From Ischnura elegans (Eukaryota; Arthropoda; Insecta; Odonata; Coenagrionidae), in the NCBI RefSeq assembly GCF_921293095.1, contig NC_060251.1, positions 92,986,566 through 93,050,565 on the forward strand: DNA of 64,000 bases, written 5' to 3'. The position numbers were made by a program, and so were the translations under genes. Of this stretch, positions 44,500 to 54,900 are shown piece by piece; the stretch's first letter is position 1, and every line of letters starts with the position of its first letter. The notes beneath the pieces are model-generated. The model was given only the letters and a program-made list of their open reading frames with translations, ran no database searches and was not told the DNA's origin.

Positions 44500-46650
44500 T
44501 TAACCCTTAACCGGTGACGTGCGGTCTGAGAGACCGCTGCGTTTCTAAAAATATGAATATTTTCAAAATTAATATGTATTTCAAAATATCTATAATTCTT
44601 GTTAGCTTCATATTTTTGCATAACAAGGATATCCCACTCTTAAAATTTAACGTTCCTTTTATTAATTTCTGTAAATTTGCAATTGAATTCGATTAGCGGT
44701 CTCTGAGACCGCACGTCACTAAATTAGAAAAATCAATAATGGCCAAGCCGGTGGAAATGATTCAAAAAGTTGTTAAAAACAATTCGTAGTGATTTATTTA
44801 GCATAAGAATTATTTATATTTTGCTAAGAAGCATCTTTAATTGTACAAAGTGGATTTTTAAGCACTTAATTTTTCAAAAATTCATTGCGTTAGAATGAAT
44901 GATCAATCAAGAAGTTTCTGAAGGCGAATGAAAAACAGTTTTTATTGGAAATATCGCTCATTTTGTTGTTTAAATGATAACATTTTTTATAAATATCACC
45001 AATAATTAGAAGAAAATAGTGGTGAATTTCTCGCACTCTTAGCAGGTAGCAAATACATGTGTAATGTAAGTTGTAAATTGGAACCAATTGAACTGAAATT
45101 TCGTGCGCTCACGGCTGGAGCGCAATATTTATTTACGGGTATCTTTCAGCAGTCGGTCTCCTCTTAAATATTTGGGGACAGAACATCTTAGCATCGAGTT
45201 TTACCGCAACAAGAAATAATAAAAGCCTTGGAAACAGCGAGAGTGAAACGTCGAAATGCAAGTGACATTACGTCTAGATTTGTCAGAAGCGTTTTTTTGC
45301 CCCTTTTTTTCAAGTAATCAGAAAACCCTCGAGTGCGTAGTTTCTGAAGTAGGGTGAAAATCTGTCGGCAAATACAACTGATAGTGAAGGAGGGAGCACA
45401 GATGATGACAGAAGTGATGTAGTAAAAGATCTCCCCAGGCAAGAACAATTTTTTTACAGGAGAAATCGCCAGTGGTAATCAAATGAGCCAAAGAGGAAAA
45501 TTCGTACACCCTTCCATAACACCATTACTCAGAAACTTGGTTTGAAGGATTACATTACATCACTGGTAGGGATATTGAACCTCTTGATTATTAGACTCAG
45601 ATTTTTGATGAGCGAATTTTACAATTGAATACGTTGGTACGATCAAAAAAATAGAAGGGTCTAATGATTCTGTGTCATCCAAAGGATGCATAATGGGCTC
45701 TTCATTTTACGGATTCTCAGAGAACAAGACTAATATCCAATGTCTCCAAAATATATAAGGTTGTTTGTTTAATTTCAATTATGCACTACAGGGTAGGTGA
45801 TGATATAGTCAGGGAAACCAGTGGTAATTGCATTTAACAACGTAACTAAAGATGGCGTAGATGTTTTACACAATTTGTACTGTACATACACATCCGGGAG
45901 GTTACCAATGACAGTATTTTTCAGAATATTATATATTTCCTTTGTCAACTCTTTTACGCTTCAGCAGTCTGAGAAAGATATAGAGATATGACACAATTTA
46001 ATTGCATTAAATCAATGGCAGAGATCTCGTTAGACTCCATATGGGAAGGAGAATGTTAAATGTAACACTCCCGAGAAGGGTAGGATAAATTATTGTGCAA
46101 ATTCTCTATCTAGCGTAGGAAGAGGCTGAAGAAGTTGAAATGTTTGAAATACGGGCAGTAGGTAGACTTTTCCCGCCGTACAAAACCACGGAAAACCTCT
46201 TTCTTATTTTACCAATGCCAAAAGCCTGTGTGTGCTTTTGTGAAAAATTGTACTTTTGATCGCCTGCAGAATGCATCAAGAAAATGAATGAGCAGGATAA
46301 ATTTCATATCTACTTATTACTTAGTCTTCTAACTTTAACATTTAAGGCCTTATTTTTAAATATTTTGAAATATTGATGCATACATATTATAATTATGTAT
46401 AACTTAAGTGTTTTTGGCATCAGTTTTTTGATCCTGCTTCAAATAACAATTTTTACTGACAAATTGGTTCGTATTGGGAATGTAAAACTTTTGACATAAG
46501 TGTTAGAATAGTTAAGCATTTAAAGAAAAATTAAAAAAAACAATAGAAATGGCGTTGCAACATTTTATGAACTTTTGATTTAATGCGGTCTCCCAGACCG
46601 CACGTCACTGGTAGTGTACCAAGAATTGCACGTCACTGGTTAAGCGTTAA
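44500..46650 (+). mobile_element. piggyBac-like element with repeated GCGGTCT palindromes
   Basis: TTAA at 44500-44503 and 46647-46650. Left TTAACCCTTAACCGGTGACG, inverted right TTAACGCTTAACCAGTGACG. Three near-perfect palindromes GCGGTCT-AGACCGC lie at 44521-44537, 44696-44712 and 46585-46601, each next to ACGTCAC or GTGACGT. A decayed N-terminal transposase-like stretch (NEPKRKIRTPFHNTITQK) is at about 45480-45540. The first 220 bp look like a MITE in their own right. Confidence 0.7.
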
Positions 46651-47059
46651 TCAATTAATCTGAATATTATCATATAATTATAGTATTACACTAGCAAAAA
46701 CCATTCGTCACCGCTGATAAACAACGGCGAATATTTCACTCCAATACACAGGTTTTGTAAAAGGATACGTCCAGAACAGCACGTAGGTCTATAGGTATGA
46801 GTCAAGGAAATATATTCATCATTTAATGGAGTTTAAGAAATATTAAATATAAATTAAAAATTACAATATATCATTATTACTACAAATAATGGAATAAAAC
46901 AATAGATATGACTAAAAAAGAAATGAAATTCTTAAAAATATATTTAAGTTTTTCAACTCCTAAATGCTGCATAAAAATGATGGTCTGGTGAAACTCATGC
47001 ACAAATAAGAACTAATACACAACGGAAGTTGACTTATGACATTGACAGATTTTTAAACC
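46651..47059. other. Intergenic/3' flank of EMC6
   Basis: AT-rich. A minus-strand ATTAAA at 46823-46828 could serve as the EMC6 poly(A) signal, giving a 3' UTR of about 230 nt. No other feature. Confidence 0.35.
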
Positions 47060-47191
47060 TCACACTGTAGCACCAAAATATGAAATAAAAAAGGATACAA
47101 AGAGTCCACCGAAGAACCCATGAGTTAAAATGGTTTTACGGCTGATAAAATATTTCTTCCACTGAGATCCCGCTTTAACCAGAATCAGCCC
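47060..47191 (-). CDS. EMC6: EMC6 exon 3 (stop)
   Basis: Acceptor CGTTTTAG. Reads [15 protein letters not shown], then GFFGGLF, and ends TGA at 47060-47062. GGLF is conserved; the extreme C-terminus is divergent. Confidence 0.88.
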   Translation of the reverse strand, partial: GLILVKAGSQWKKYFISRKTILTHGFFGGLFVSFFISYFGATV

Positions 47192-47673
47192 CTAAAACGA
47201 AAAATGAAATACATAAAAATATGCTTCACACAAGGGAATATGAGCTTAGAAAGATACAAAACTGAGGATTTATTATGATGAATTAACTGGCCACACAGCA
47301 AAGTTTAATAAGGCTAGCCAATTCATAAGACTATTAATTTCATTCTTACCCACAGACCAACTACAGCAAATACGTAGAAAGCAAAGCCGTAGAAACTTGT
47401 CAGGCCGAGAAGGCCTGCTGTTCCTCCTGACAAGGCAGCCATAGATGTACGACAGTATTCCAAAACTGCCGCATTATTCCTAACAGCAGCTTCACTGTAC
47501 GCCACTATTTCTAAAAAATAAGAGCATAATAATTGCTATGTTATTTGGTTCCCGATTACGCTATCCATTGATTCGTTGTCAGTCATATATTGATATTTCC
47601 ATGCAAATTTAGATTTAAGTCAGACTTTACCACCAGTTTTCTCTAATTTCGTTTTCACGCGACCGGATGCCAT
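47060..47673 (-). CDS. EMC6: ER membrane protein complex subunit 6
   Basis: Three exons on the minus strand: 47631-47673, 47350-47510, 47060-47191; join 336 nt, 111 residues, against 110 in human EMC6. Starts MASGRVKTK at 47673. Residues 21-36 [16 protein letters not shown] and the following [17 protein letters not shown] are near identical to EMC6. Two hydrophobic segments (about 45-72) are followed by [10 protein letters not shown], then a third near the C-terminus. EMC6 is a core subunit of the EMC insertase that places tail-anchored and multipass proteins in the ER membrane. The last residues (FISYFGATV) diverge from the usual FLYGMVHVY. Head to head with COMMD5. Confidence 0.95.
47350..47510 (-). 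CDS. EMC6: EMC6 exon 2
   Basis: Acceptor TTTTTTAG and donor GTAAGA. It carries the diagnostic [16 protein letters not shown] and the first two membrane segments. Confidence 0.96.
47631..47673 (-). CDS. EMC6: EMC6 exon 1 (start)
   Basis: ATG at 47671-47673, 14 codons plus one base, donor G|GTAAAG. Too short to appear as an open frame by itself. Phase 1 joins to AA of exon 2 to give Glu. Confidence 0.88.
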
Positions 47674-47853
47674 AGTTGCTTTATTTATCGTACGTTCAAC
47701 TTTGTGGGCCAAAAAACATTACAATAGTCTATCCAATTGAAATATGATCAAAATAAACACAACCTCACTTCATAAATGAATTCTCCGCTTGGCGTTCTTC
47801 TGCTGTTCAGGAAGAGCCAATTAAGATTTTCATTTGTTTAAACATGAGCAATC
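47674..47853. promoter_or_regulatory. Shared bidirectional promoter of EMC6 and COMMD5
   Basis: Only 180 bp separate the two start codons. The interval holds CCAAT at about 47730 (ATCCAATTG) and 47816 (GAGCCAATT) and no good TATA box in either direction, as expected for housekeeping divergent promoters. Transcription starts cannot be placed. Confidence 0.6.
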
Positions 47854-47992
47854 ATGAGTGCCAGCGGAAATTTAATCGGGCCCGGCGGAGATAATTCGTT
47901 GTTCCCAAGCACACGAATACCTTTAGCAGTTAAACTTCTATCTAAAAACATAGATGGGATATCCAAGAATTGTTTTAGGCTGCTGCTACAGC
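47854..47992 (+). CDS. COMMD5: COMMD5 exon 1 (start)
   Basis: MSASGNLIGPGGDNSLF start at 47854; donor C|GTAAAT at 47993. Phase 1 exit. Confidence 0.92.
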
Positions 47993-50887
47993 GTAAATAT
48001 TTAGTGATCATTGAAATTAGCTTGAATATCTTATCAATGTTGTACCTCCTTTGCGAGGGGGAGAGTTGTTTATATAACATGGCTAGTGAACTAAGTAATT
48101 GATATGGGTTAAAAATTAACGCCCTACCATAATTTCTTCTGGCATGGTATTTTTTCAGTGGTTGTCAATGCAATCGAAGGAAGAGTGACTCAGGATGGAT
48201 GCTTGGACAAAATCAGGAAACAGTGTCTGCTTCAAAAAGGACAGCAAGCTCCTGATAATTTAGATGAATTATTTGCAGGATTACATGCTGTTGTTCATGC
48301 ATTCCTTCGCTTAGAACCGGGAAGTTTGAAATCTGAGATATTCGAGAGTGACCTGCGAGATCTTAAGTAAGGAAAGCCACTATTGAATATTGCTGTCTGA
48401 AATATTCATCTTTCCACTTTTGCATTTCCTTTTCTGCTTAACCATTTCCAATGTCGTAGATGTTTTTATATATAGGATACCCGTTTCAATAGGCCGGGGT
48501 CCGTCGTGTTTCTTAATTAATTTATTAATTGCAATTACTTAAAAGTATTTCTATTTTTAGATTCTCAGAAGAGTGTATAGCTGACATGGTCGGTGTGCTG
48601 TACGGCCCAAAAAGGGCATCATTTGATGTTGCCCTGCTACGGGAGCCATCAACCCCGCATTTGCCTCGTGTGGAGAGAATGCAGTGGCGTGTAGACGTCA
48701 TCATTTCATCAAAGTAAGGAAAATAGGTTCAACTCATTGTTTGAATGCTTTGAATATAAGGCATCATGTTATCAAATCTAGCAAGCCAGAATTATCCCGT
48801 GGCAGTGAGAAGGAGTTAATATTGTATGGTCAGGAAGGAAAATTTGCCCTTTGCCATAGATAAACCAAAGGTTTAGTATTTACGGTCTTCCTTTGTGGAA
48901 CCACAAAATAGGAAAATAGAATTCACTGGTACATACGTTCCACTCTAACACTGTTTGGTTTCAACACTTATGGATTTAGGACCTTGATAATGGAATTGAA
49001 GTATTGAAAATATATTTTTGGAAATAAAGTGTCAGAGTGGAACTTACCAAATGAATTTCCTTTTCTTGTAAACAAGAAACTCCAGTAAAGAAAGGCTAAG
49101 GAATGCACTTTGGAAACATTGGTCAATTCATGGCTTATAGATCATGTTGCTAGTAAGCCTAGGATGTGGGTTGCATATGGAGGACAGGGATTGGCCAAGA
49201 AATATGTGCAGTTGCCCGTCTTCTCTGCCCCCTTTCTTTTGGTGAGATAACTTTGGCTGGCCTAACTGTGGTGTTGGACATTTAGAGGGAAAAAACCTGG
49301 ACCATTCTTCTCGTGGGATGGTCTTCCCTTTCCTTTTCCATCCCTCTTCCTCCCCCTCCTATCCCTACAATGGAGGCATCATCATGCTCGTGATCACCAT
49401 GGTGCCTCTTTCCTTTGTTCCTTCCCTTCCTGAGGTACGTGGTGAGAAAGTATATACCCCACCTCAGAGCGTCGGTTATAGACCCATGCATAGTGTTGGA
49501 TGAAATGCCTTTATTCCAAGGCATCAGTATCTCTTTGTCATTGGCCTTCCACTTACCACATCATTGGTGAGAGGCTTTGTGTTTTTGTCCAGCATCTGTG
49601 CGTATACAACAAAGAGTCTACTTTCTGTAAGGGTATACTTTTTCTTATCTTATTCTTCCATTGTCCATTTCTGAGAGGAAAAAAAAACATTTTTCTGACA
49701 CCTTAGGCTCTCTTTTGTATGATGGCAATCTGGTACCACATTGCTCAAAATCTCTGGTAGGAAAGAAATGATTGTATTCTTGAACGCTATATTTTAGAGC
49801 AAGTGGCCAATTTTTTCCATGGTTAAGTCCTTGAAATTGGGTGGGACTTTATTTGGAGATGTATTACAATTATGTTTCCCAGTTCAAATTGTTGTGCAAT
49901 GAATATTCCTACGTAGGTTATTAAAAATTGTTGGCTATAGTTAATATTGTGACCACTGAATTTGTATTGTCTTCTAGTTTTCTCAGAGGCTGGTCAAATT
50001 TTTTTCATTGAAATTCAACAATATGTAATTTCCTATTCTGATGTAGGTGTTAAAATTTATGTAATTGTATATGTGAATTTGCAATGTGTTAACAATTTAA
50101 AAATATGGTATTACGACGGTTATATATTTGGATTATATTTGTTTTTTTTTGAGCTAACTAGTTAGAACACTAATTACTGTTGCAATTATTAAAAGAAATG
50201 TAAATATAGATCAAAAATTTCCTATTTTGTGCAGTGCATATTGTATAATAACTAACTTGATTCAGAAGGAGTAATTTTTTATGTATCATTGATGATCTAG
50301 TCTGGTGATTACATCATAGCCCTGTAGATAGTTACAGTAAAAACCAAAACTTCAGCAAAGAATTTATTTTTTAATTATTAATCATTGTAAATATGACTGA
50401 CCTCAGAGAAAACCAGAAGACAATTGTGAATTACTTCACATCAAAATATAAAATGAGAACTTTCATCTCTTTTTACCAACTTATCCTCATTAATGGAATT
50501 GCCTCAGGTTCCAGCACTAGTGTTTTATGGTCTTAATATTGATGATAGCATTTGTGCTGGAAAAATGAGGTTTATTTTTATTTGTTACTACAATAAATTG
50601 AAATTTACAATTATTTTTACATTTGTTTGTATAATTTCCACAAAATCCTTCCCAGTTTTCCTCTGTATGTAAATTGCTTCATCATGTAATGAAACCATTC
50701 TGTATATTATTACAGCACTTTGTCTCGAGTGTTGGAGCCAAGTATACAGATGCGCATGGTCACGAGCGATGGAGGTGTTATCTATTTCACAGCGTCGATT
50801 GCACGTTTCCATCAGATGCGACATGCTGTTGCTGCCGCTCTTAGGGAAATGGGACACCTTGAGCAAAAGTCACTCCTTAAAGGGTGA
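47854..50887 (+). CDS. COMMD5: COMM domain-containing protein 5
   Basis: Four exons: 47854-47992, 48159-48366, 48561-48713, 50716-50887; join 672 nt, 223 residues against 224 in human COMMD5. The N-terminal HN-type helical region includes KNCFRLLLQLVVNAIEG (human FRKLLKFVVSSLQG). The COMM domain starts at the hallmark Trp158, WRVDVIIS, and continues LEPSIQMRMVTSDGG to ALREMGHLE near the end. COMMD proteins form the Commander complex (with CCDC22/CCDC93 and Retriever) that recycles endosomal membrane cargo. An overlapping ATG ten bases upstream is out of frame. Intron 3 holds a small MITE. Convergent with the ETS gene downstream. Confidence 0.95.
48159..48366 (+). CDS. COMMD5: COMMD5 exon 2
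   Basis: Acceptor TTTTTTCAG, donor GTAAGG. LDELFAGLHAVVHAFLRL and LKSEIFESDLRDL match the human LLAGMHTLLQQALRL and LKPDTFRDQLQEL. Confidence 0.95.
48561..48713 (+). CDS. COMMD5: COMMD5 exon 3: entry to COMM domain
   Basis: Acceptor CTATTTTTAG, donor GTAAGG. LPRVERMQWRVDVIISS carries the start of the COMM domain. Confidence 0.96.
48937..49043. mobile_element. Small MITE in COMMD5 intron 3
   Basis: GTTCCACTCTAACACT (48937-48952) and AGTGTCAGAGTGGAAC (49028-49043) are inverted with one mismatch. About 107 bp in total. Confidence 0.6.
49044..50715. other. COMMD5 intron 3, remainder
   Basis: AT-rich. Short frames at 49282-49524 have no domain. Nothing further recognised. Confidence 0.5.
50716..50887 (+). 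CDS. COMMD5: COMMD5 exon 4: rest of COMM domain and stop
   Basis: Acceptor TATTACAG. LSRVLEPSIQMRMVTSDGG and FHQMRHAVAAALREM match the COMM domain; TGA at 50885-50887. Confidence 0.96.
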
Positions 50888-51808
50888 CTCATTAATTTGC
50901 TTCTTGCATTATTTCTATGAATTCATCTTCGTTGATGAGAGTTTCAGGGTAAACCAGTGATACATTATTATGTGACTTACATTGTAACATCAGTGCTTAA
51001 CCAGAAAATAACCCTGAATGCATAGCATTGAAGACCAAGCAATTTGCATCATAATATTACTTATTGCATATAATGGCTCATAATGAGAGAGTAGATTAGT
51101 TTATTCTCTCGCTATGAAGCTATTGTTCAAGTTGATGATTTTGTGTGAGGTTTGCATTGTACTGTGCAAATATCAGTGATAATTTCATTGATGTACTGCC
51201 AAAAATGTTTGGGTTGGTCACAGAAGTAGATAAATCACATCGATAAACAATGTTCTTTATGAAGATGAGGTGTTTTGATAATCAATCCTCTCTTCAATAC
51301 CTGCCAATATCGACCTTTATGTTGGAACCTTGTTGGATATTTTTTTTATTTGTTATTGTGTATGTATTGTTGTATTTTCAAATGAACTTTGATGGTTGAA
51401 TATTCACTTGCATCAGGGAAATTGACTTCCTTTTTCATATTTAATCCTGATGTAAATATTTGTGTAGGATATTGTATCTTTTATGGATAAAATGAAGAAA
51501 TTATTGGTTCTTATCTGTTTATCTTACAAGCTATATACCGTATTTACATTTGAAAAACTGTTAAGTACTTATTACTAACGTAACTATAAAAAATTAAAAG
51601 CTACATTAATAATGTTTAGGCTCTGTATTATATTTAACATATCCTAGAAAATCCTCCTTCAATATTATGCTAGCTTGTATTTAATATGTATAATTAAAAT
51701 TTAGTTGTTGGTATTTGTCCTCTAATTTGGTAGGAAACTTTCATTTAAAGTATAAATTTCATCTTAATTAGACAAATATCTCATTTCTTTTAAATAGTTA
51801 TGTACATA
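50888..51808. other. Convergent 3' ends of COMMD5 and the ETS gene
   Basis: AT-rich interval of 921 bp between the two stop codons. A minus-strand AATAAA (TTTATT on plus, near 51350) is a candidate poly(A) signal for the ETS gene. No clear AATAAA for COMMD5 is seen close to its stop. Confidence 0.4.
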
Positions 51809-51908
51809 CTACACTTTCAGTAATTCTGGATTAAATTTGTACACCAACTTCTTTGGAAGGTTATAGCTCCTTGGCACTGGTATTAGAATGTTTTGATGGT
51901 AATATGTT
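51809..51908 (-). CDS. ETS gene, terminal exon completing the ETS domain
   Basis: Acceptor TTTCTCTTTCAG, phase 2 entry completes Arg374. Reads TYYHQNILIPVPRSYNLPKK and LVYKFNPELLKV then TAG (51809-51811). YYxxxIL and KLVYKF are the end of a canonical ETS domain. Only 100 nt and 5.7 kb from the previous exon. Confidence 0.88.
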
Positions 51909-54900
51909 CTGAAAGAGAAAATTGTTGAGTAGAGAAAAATTTGCCAAGTACATGCATCAAATTGAATAAGACAACCAGCTTTCATTCATTGACATAGTTA
52001 TTTTTCCCATCTCTTAGATTTGAAATTTGGAGAAATACATAAATATTGATTTGCCATTAGAGTGTGTTTTATTAATAAACGTAAATGTGAATATGTATAA
52101 AATTAATTTTAAACTCATTCTTTCTAACACATTAAAAATTTTATGTAATCATCTGAAGGAAAGAGTGAAAATGTCAGGAGAAATTAAGATTTTTGTTGGG
52201 GAATTTGAATTCAAGAATATTGTGATATACCTGCAACATATATTCTCTTGTACTATGACTAGGTATTAGAGATAACTGTCGACTCTTGAACTATTTTATA
52301 AATTAACTACTTGAAATTATGAGTGACTTTGTGTTATGAGATTGCATTGCATTGCAGCTCTCTATATTTATTACTTTCAACAAATTCTCTTTGTAACATA
52401 TCTTATAGAAGTATACTAGCCTCTTGTTCTTTACTGTTCTATTTCTTTTGTTTCTAGCTTATCTTACACTCTTTTATGCATAAACTATGTCCTCACATAT
52501 TCCTTGTATCAATCGAATGCAGGCAACCAGCCAGAAATTTGGTTCTAATGGGGGGACAAAGTTTACTTTCTCTCACTCAGTGATATAACCTGAAGGTTGA
52601 TTTGAATGAGTGAGGGTAGAGATCACCCCAGAATAAGCCACGAGCATGTGATATCACACATTCAGGATGGAGAGAGTCCGTTTCTTTCCCTGGGGCACCT
52701 TGCAACTCAAGGTTTTTTGCTGAGGAGGCATCTGAAATTTTTACCCGGTAATTGAACCTAGGTCCTTCCAAACATTTGCCAATATCCTACCTACTTTGCC
52801 ACCGTACTTTTCAGGGTAGGCTGAGTTATAAGAATTTGGCTTTCCTCACCAGTGGCGCCGACTCCAATGGGCCTGGGGGGGCCCGAGCCCCCTCAAAGTT
52901 TCGTTAGGGGGGGTGGAGCCCCCTCAATAATTCCAGATAATAATTAAGTTATATTATGCTTTGTGAAATCACAAAAATATATTGGCATTTTTTATTTCCC
53001 ATGTTTGACGATAGTTACTTTTTAAAATACATTCAACAATGTGTTAAAACAAATAATTTTCAGGCAGTAAGCAGGTTAACCGAAAACAAGTGGTGTGAAT
53101 TATGATAGTGTTACGGTGGTACGACACACTTTGAATTTAATCTCTTCCTGGGGCAAGACCCCCGATATGGGCCCCCCAATATTTTTTATAAGTCGGCGCC
53201 CCTGGTCCTCACTAAGCACTGAAATTGAATAAATTCATTGGAATATGCCCTACCATAACAATGTCATTATTGTAATGACAACACTTAACTGTAAAAAGCA
53301 TTTAATTATTAGGTTATTTTTTTTGCACGCTGTGTACGTTTCTCACACTCAGGATGTTTGGAAAATGTGAAGAAGTTTGACCTCTCCTTAAACAAGATAA
53401 AACAACTGTTCTTTTTGGATTCTCTTTGAATCCTCAATTAAAGTGTCAAGTTGCAATCCTTGAAAATAATTGCATGGGATATTGTTGATTTCTCACGGCT
53501 GAGCTTTAAGCCACCGAGTGCGTCAGCTGGGTTGCAGATGGTGGGTCAACCTCGAGAGATATGTAGAGGTTAGTTGCGATGTAAGTGAGTTTACTTGTCA
53601 AATAAGCAGTCGTGGACAAAAAATGGCTGCATTCCGAGGTGGTATGGGTCTATCCCTGGGTAAGATAGGTCATCTAAATGATGCATTAAACCAGTGAATA
53701 TGCCGTTACTTGGCGATGGGAGGCCGCCAAAAATACGCCTCACATCACCCAGGGGAAAGGGTAGCAGCTCTTCTTCATATGAGTGGAGGTGGAGACCACG
53801 GTGGTGAGTACAGTGACACTCATTTCACTTCTGATGTGGTAATATTTACTTTGATGGCTGTAGCGCTGCGATTTGTAAGGCATGGGGAAACCACCACAAT
53901 GTTATCCCGAGGAGTCGCAGCCACTCCAACTTTAAATTATCTGACATGATGAAATTCTCTCCGGTGAAAAATTCTGGTGGTGAACTAGTCCCCCATTCAA
54001 ATCTCTGGGCAGGGACTAACCGAGAGGGTACATCGGTCAGTTGTGATAAAGGTACGAGGATAGTACATGAAACGTGAGATCAAGTAGGACTTGCAGTAAG
54101 CTAGAAAACCCTTAGGTGGAAATGCAAAGATTGAATATTGATGTGCTAGGAATCAGCAAAGTGAAGTGGCCTGAGGAGGAAGACTTTTGGAGTGGTAGCT
54201 ACAGAATAATACACACAGGATCTCTAAACGGTAATCCTGGGGTTGGGATAATGCTCAGAAAGAGCACTGGAATGTGTGTGAAAAGCTTCCTACAGTACAA
54301 CAAAAGGGTAGTTATGGTAAAGTTAGAGTTGAAGTTGGTAGATACCACAGTGGCACAGGTTTACATGCCAACGAAAGACTAAAAGGATGAAGAAATATAA
54401 GACTTCTACGATGATATCAGGGAAGTAATCAAACAGTTAAGGGATGAAGGAAACCTTATTGTTTTAGTTTATTGGAACACTGTTGTCGGCGAAAGTGAGG
54501 ATGGAAGAATAACTGGAAATATGGATTAGGCAATCGAAATGAAAGAGGGAAAGGCTCTTGGAATTCTGCACAGAAGACAAATTAGTGGTTTCCAGCATGC
54601 AGAGACAAAAGAAGATTTCAACTAGACTATATTTCAGTGAAGCAGATAAAGGATTGTAAAAGCTACACTGTTGTATATCTTTTGGTTTCCTTAACCTTTT
54701 TTGTGTTACAACTTGAATGACCACAGCTTGCCCCCCACTAGATTAGGTCCTGGGAACACCCTTGAGCTGCATCAAATCAATCTTAGGATTGTTGACTAAT
54801 GATGATGATTGTTAATTTAGCTATGGCGTACTTACATTTGTTAGTATGGTATGATATTTGGTGGAGGTGACCAACAGCACAGCTCGTTTGTATCATGGTG

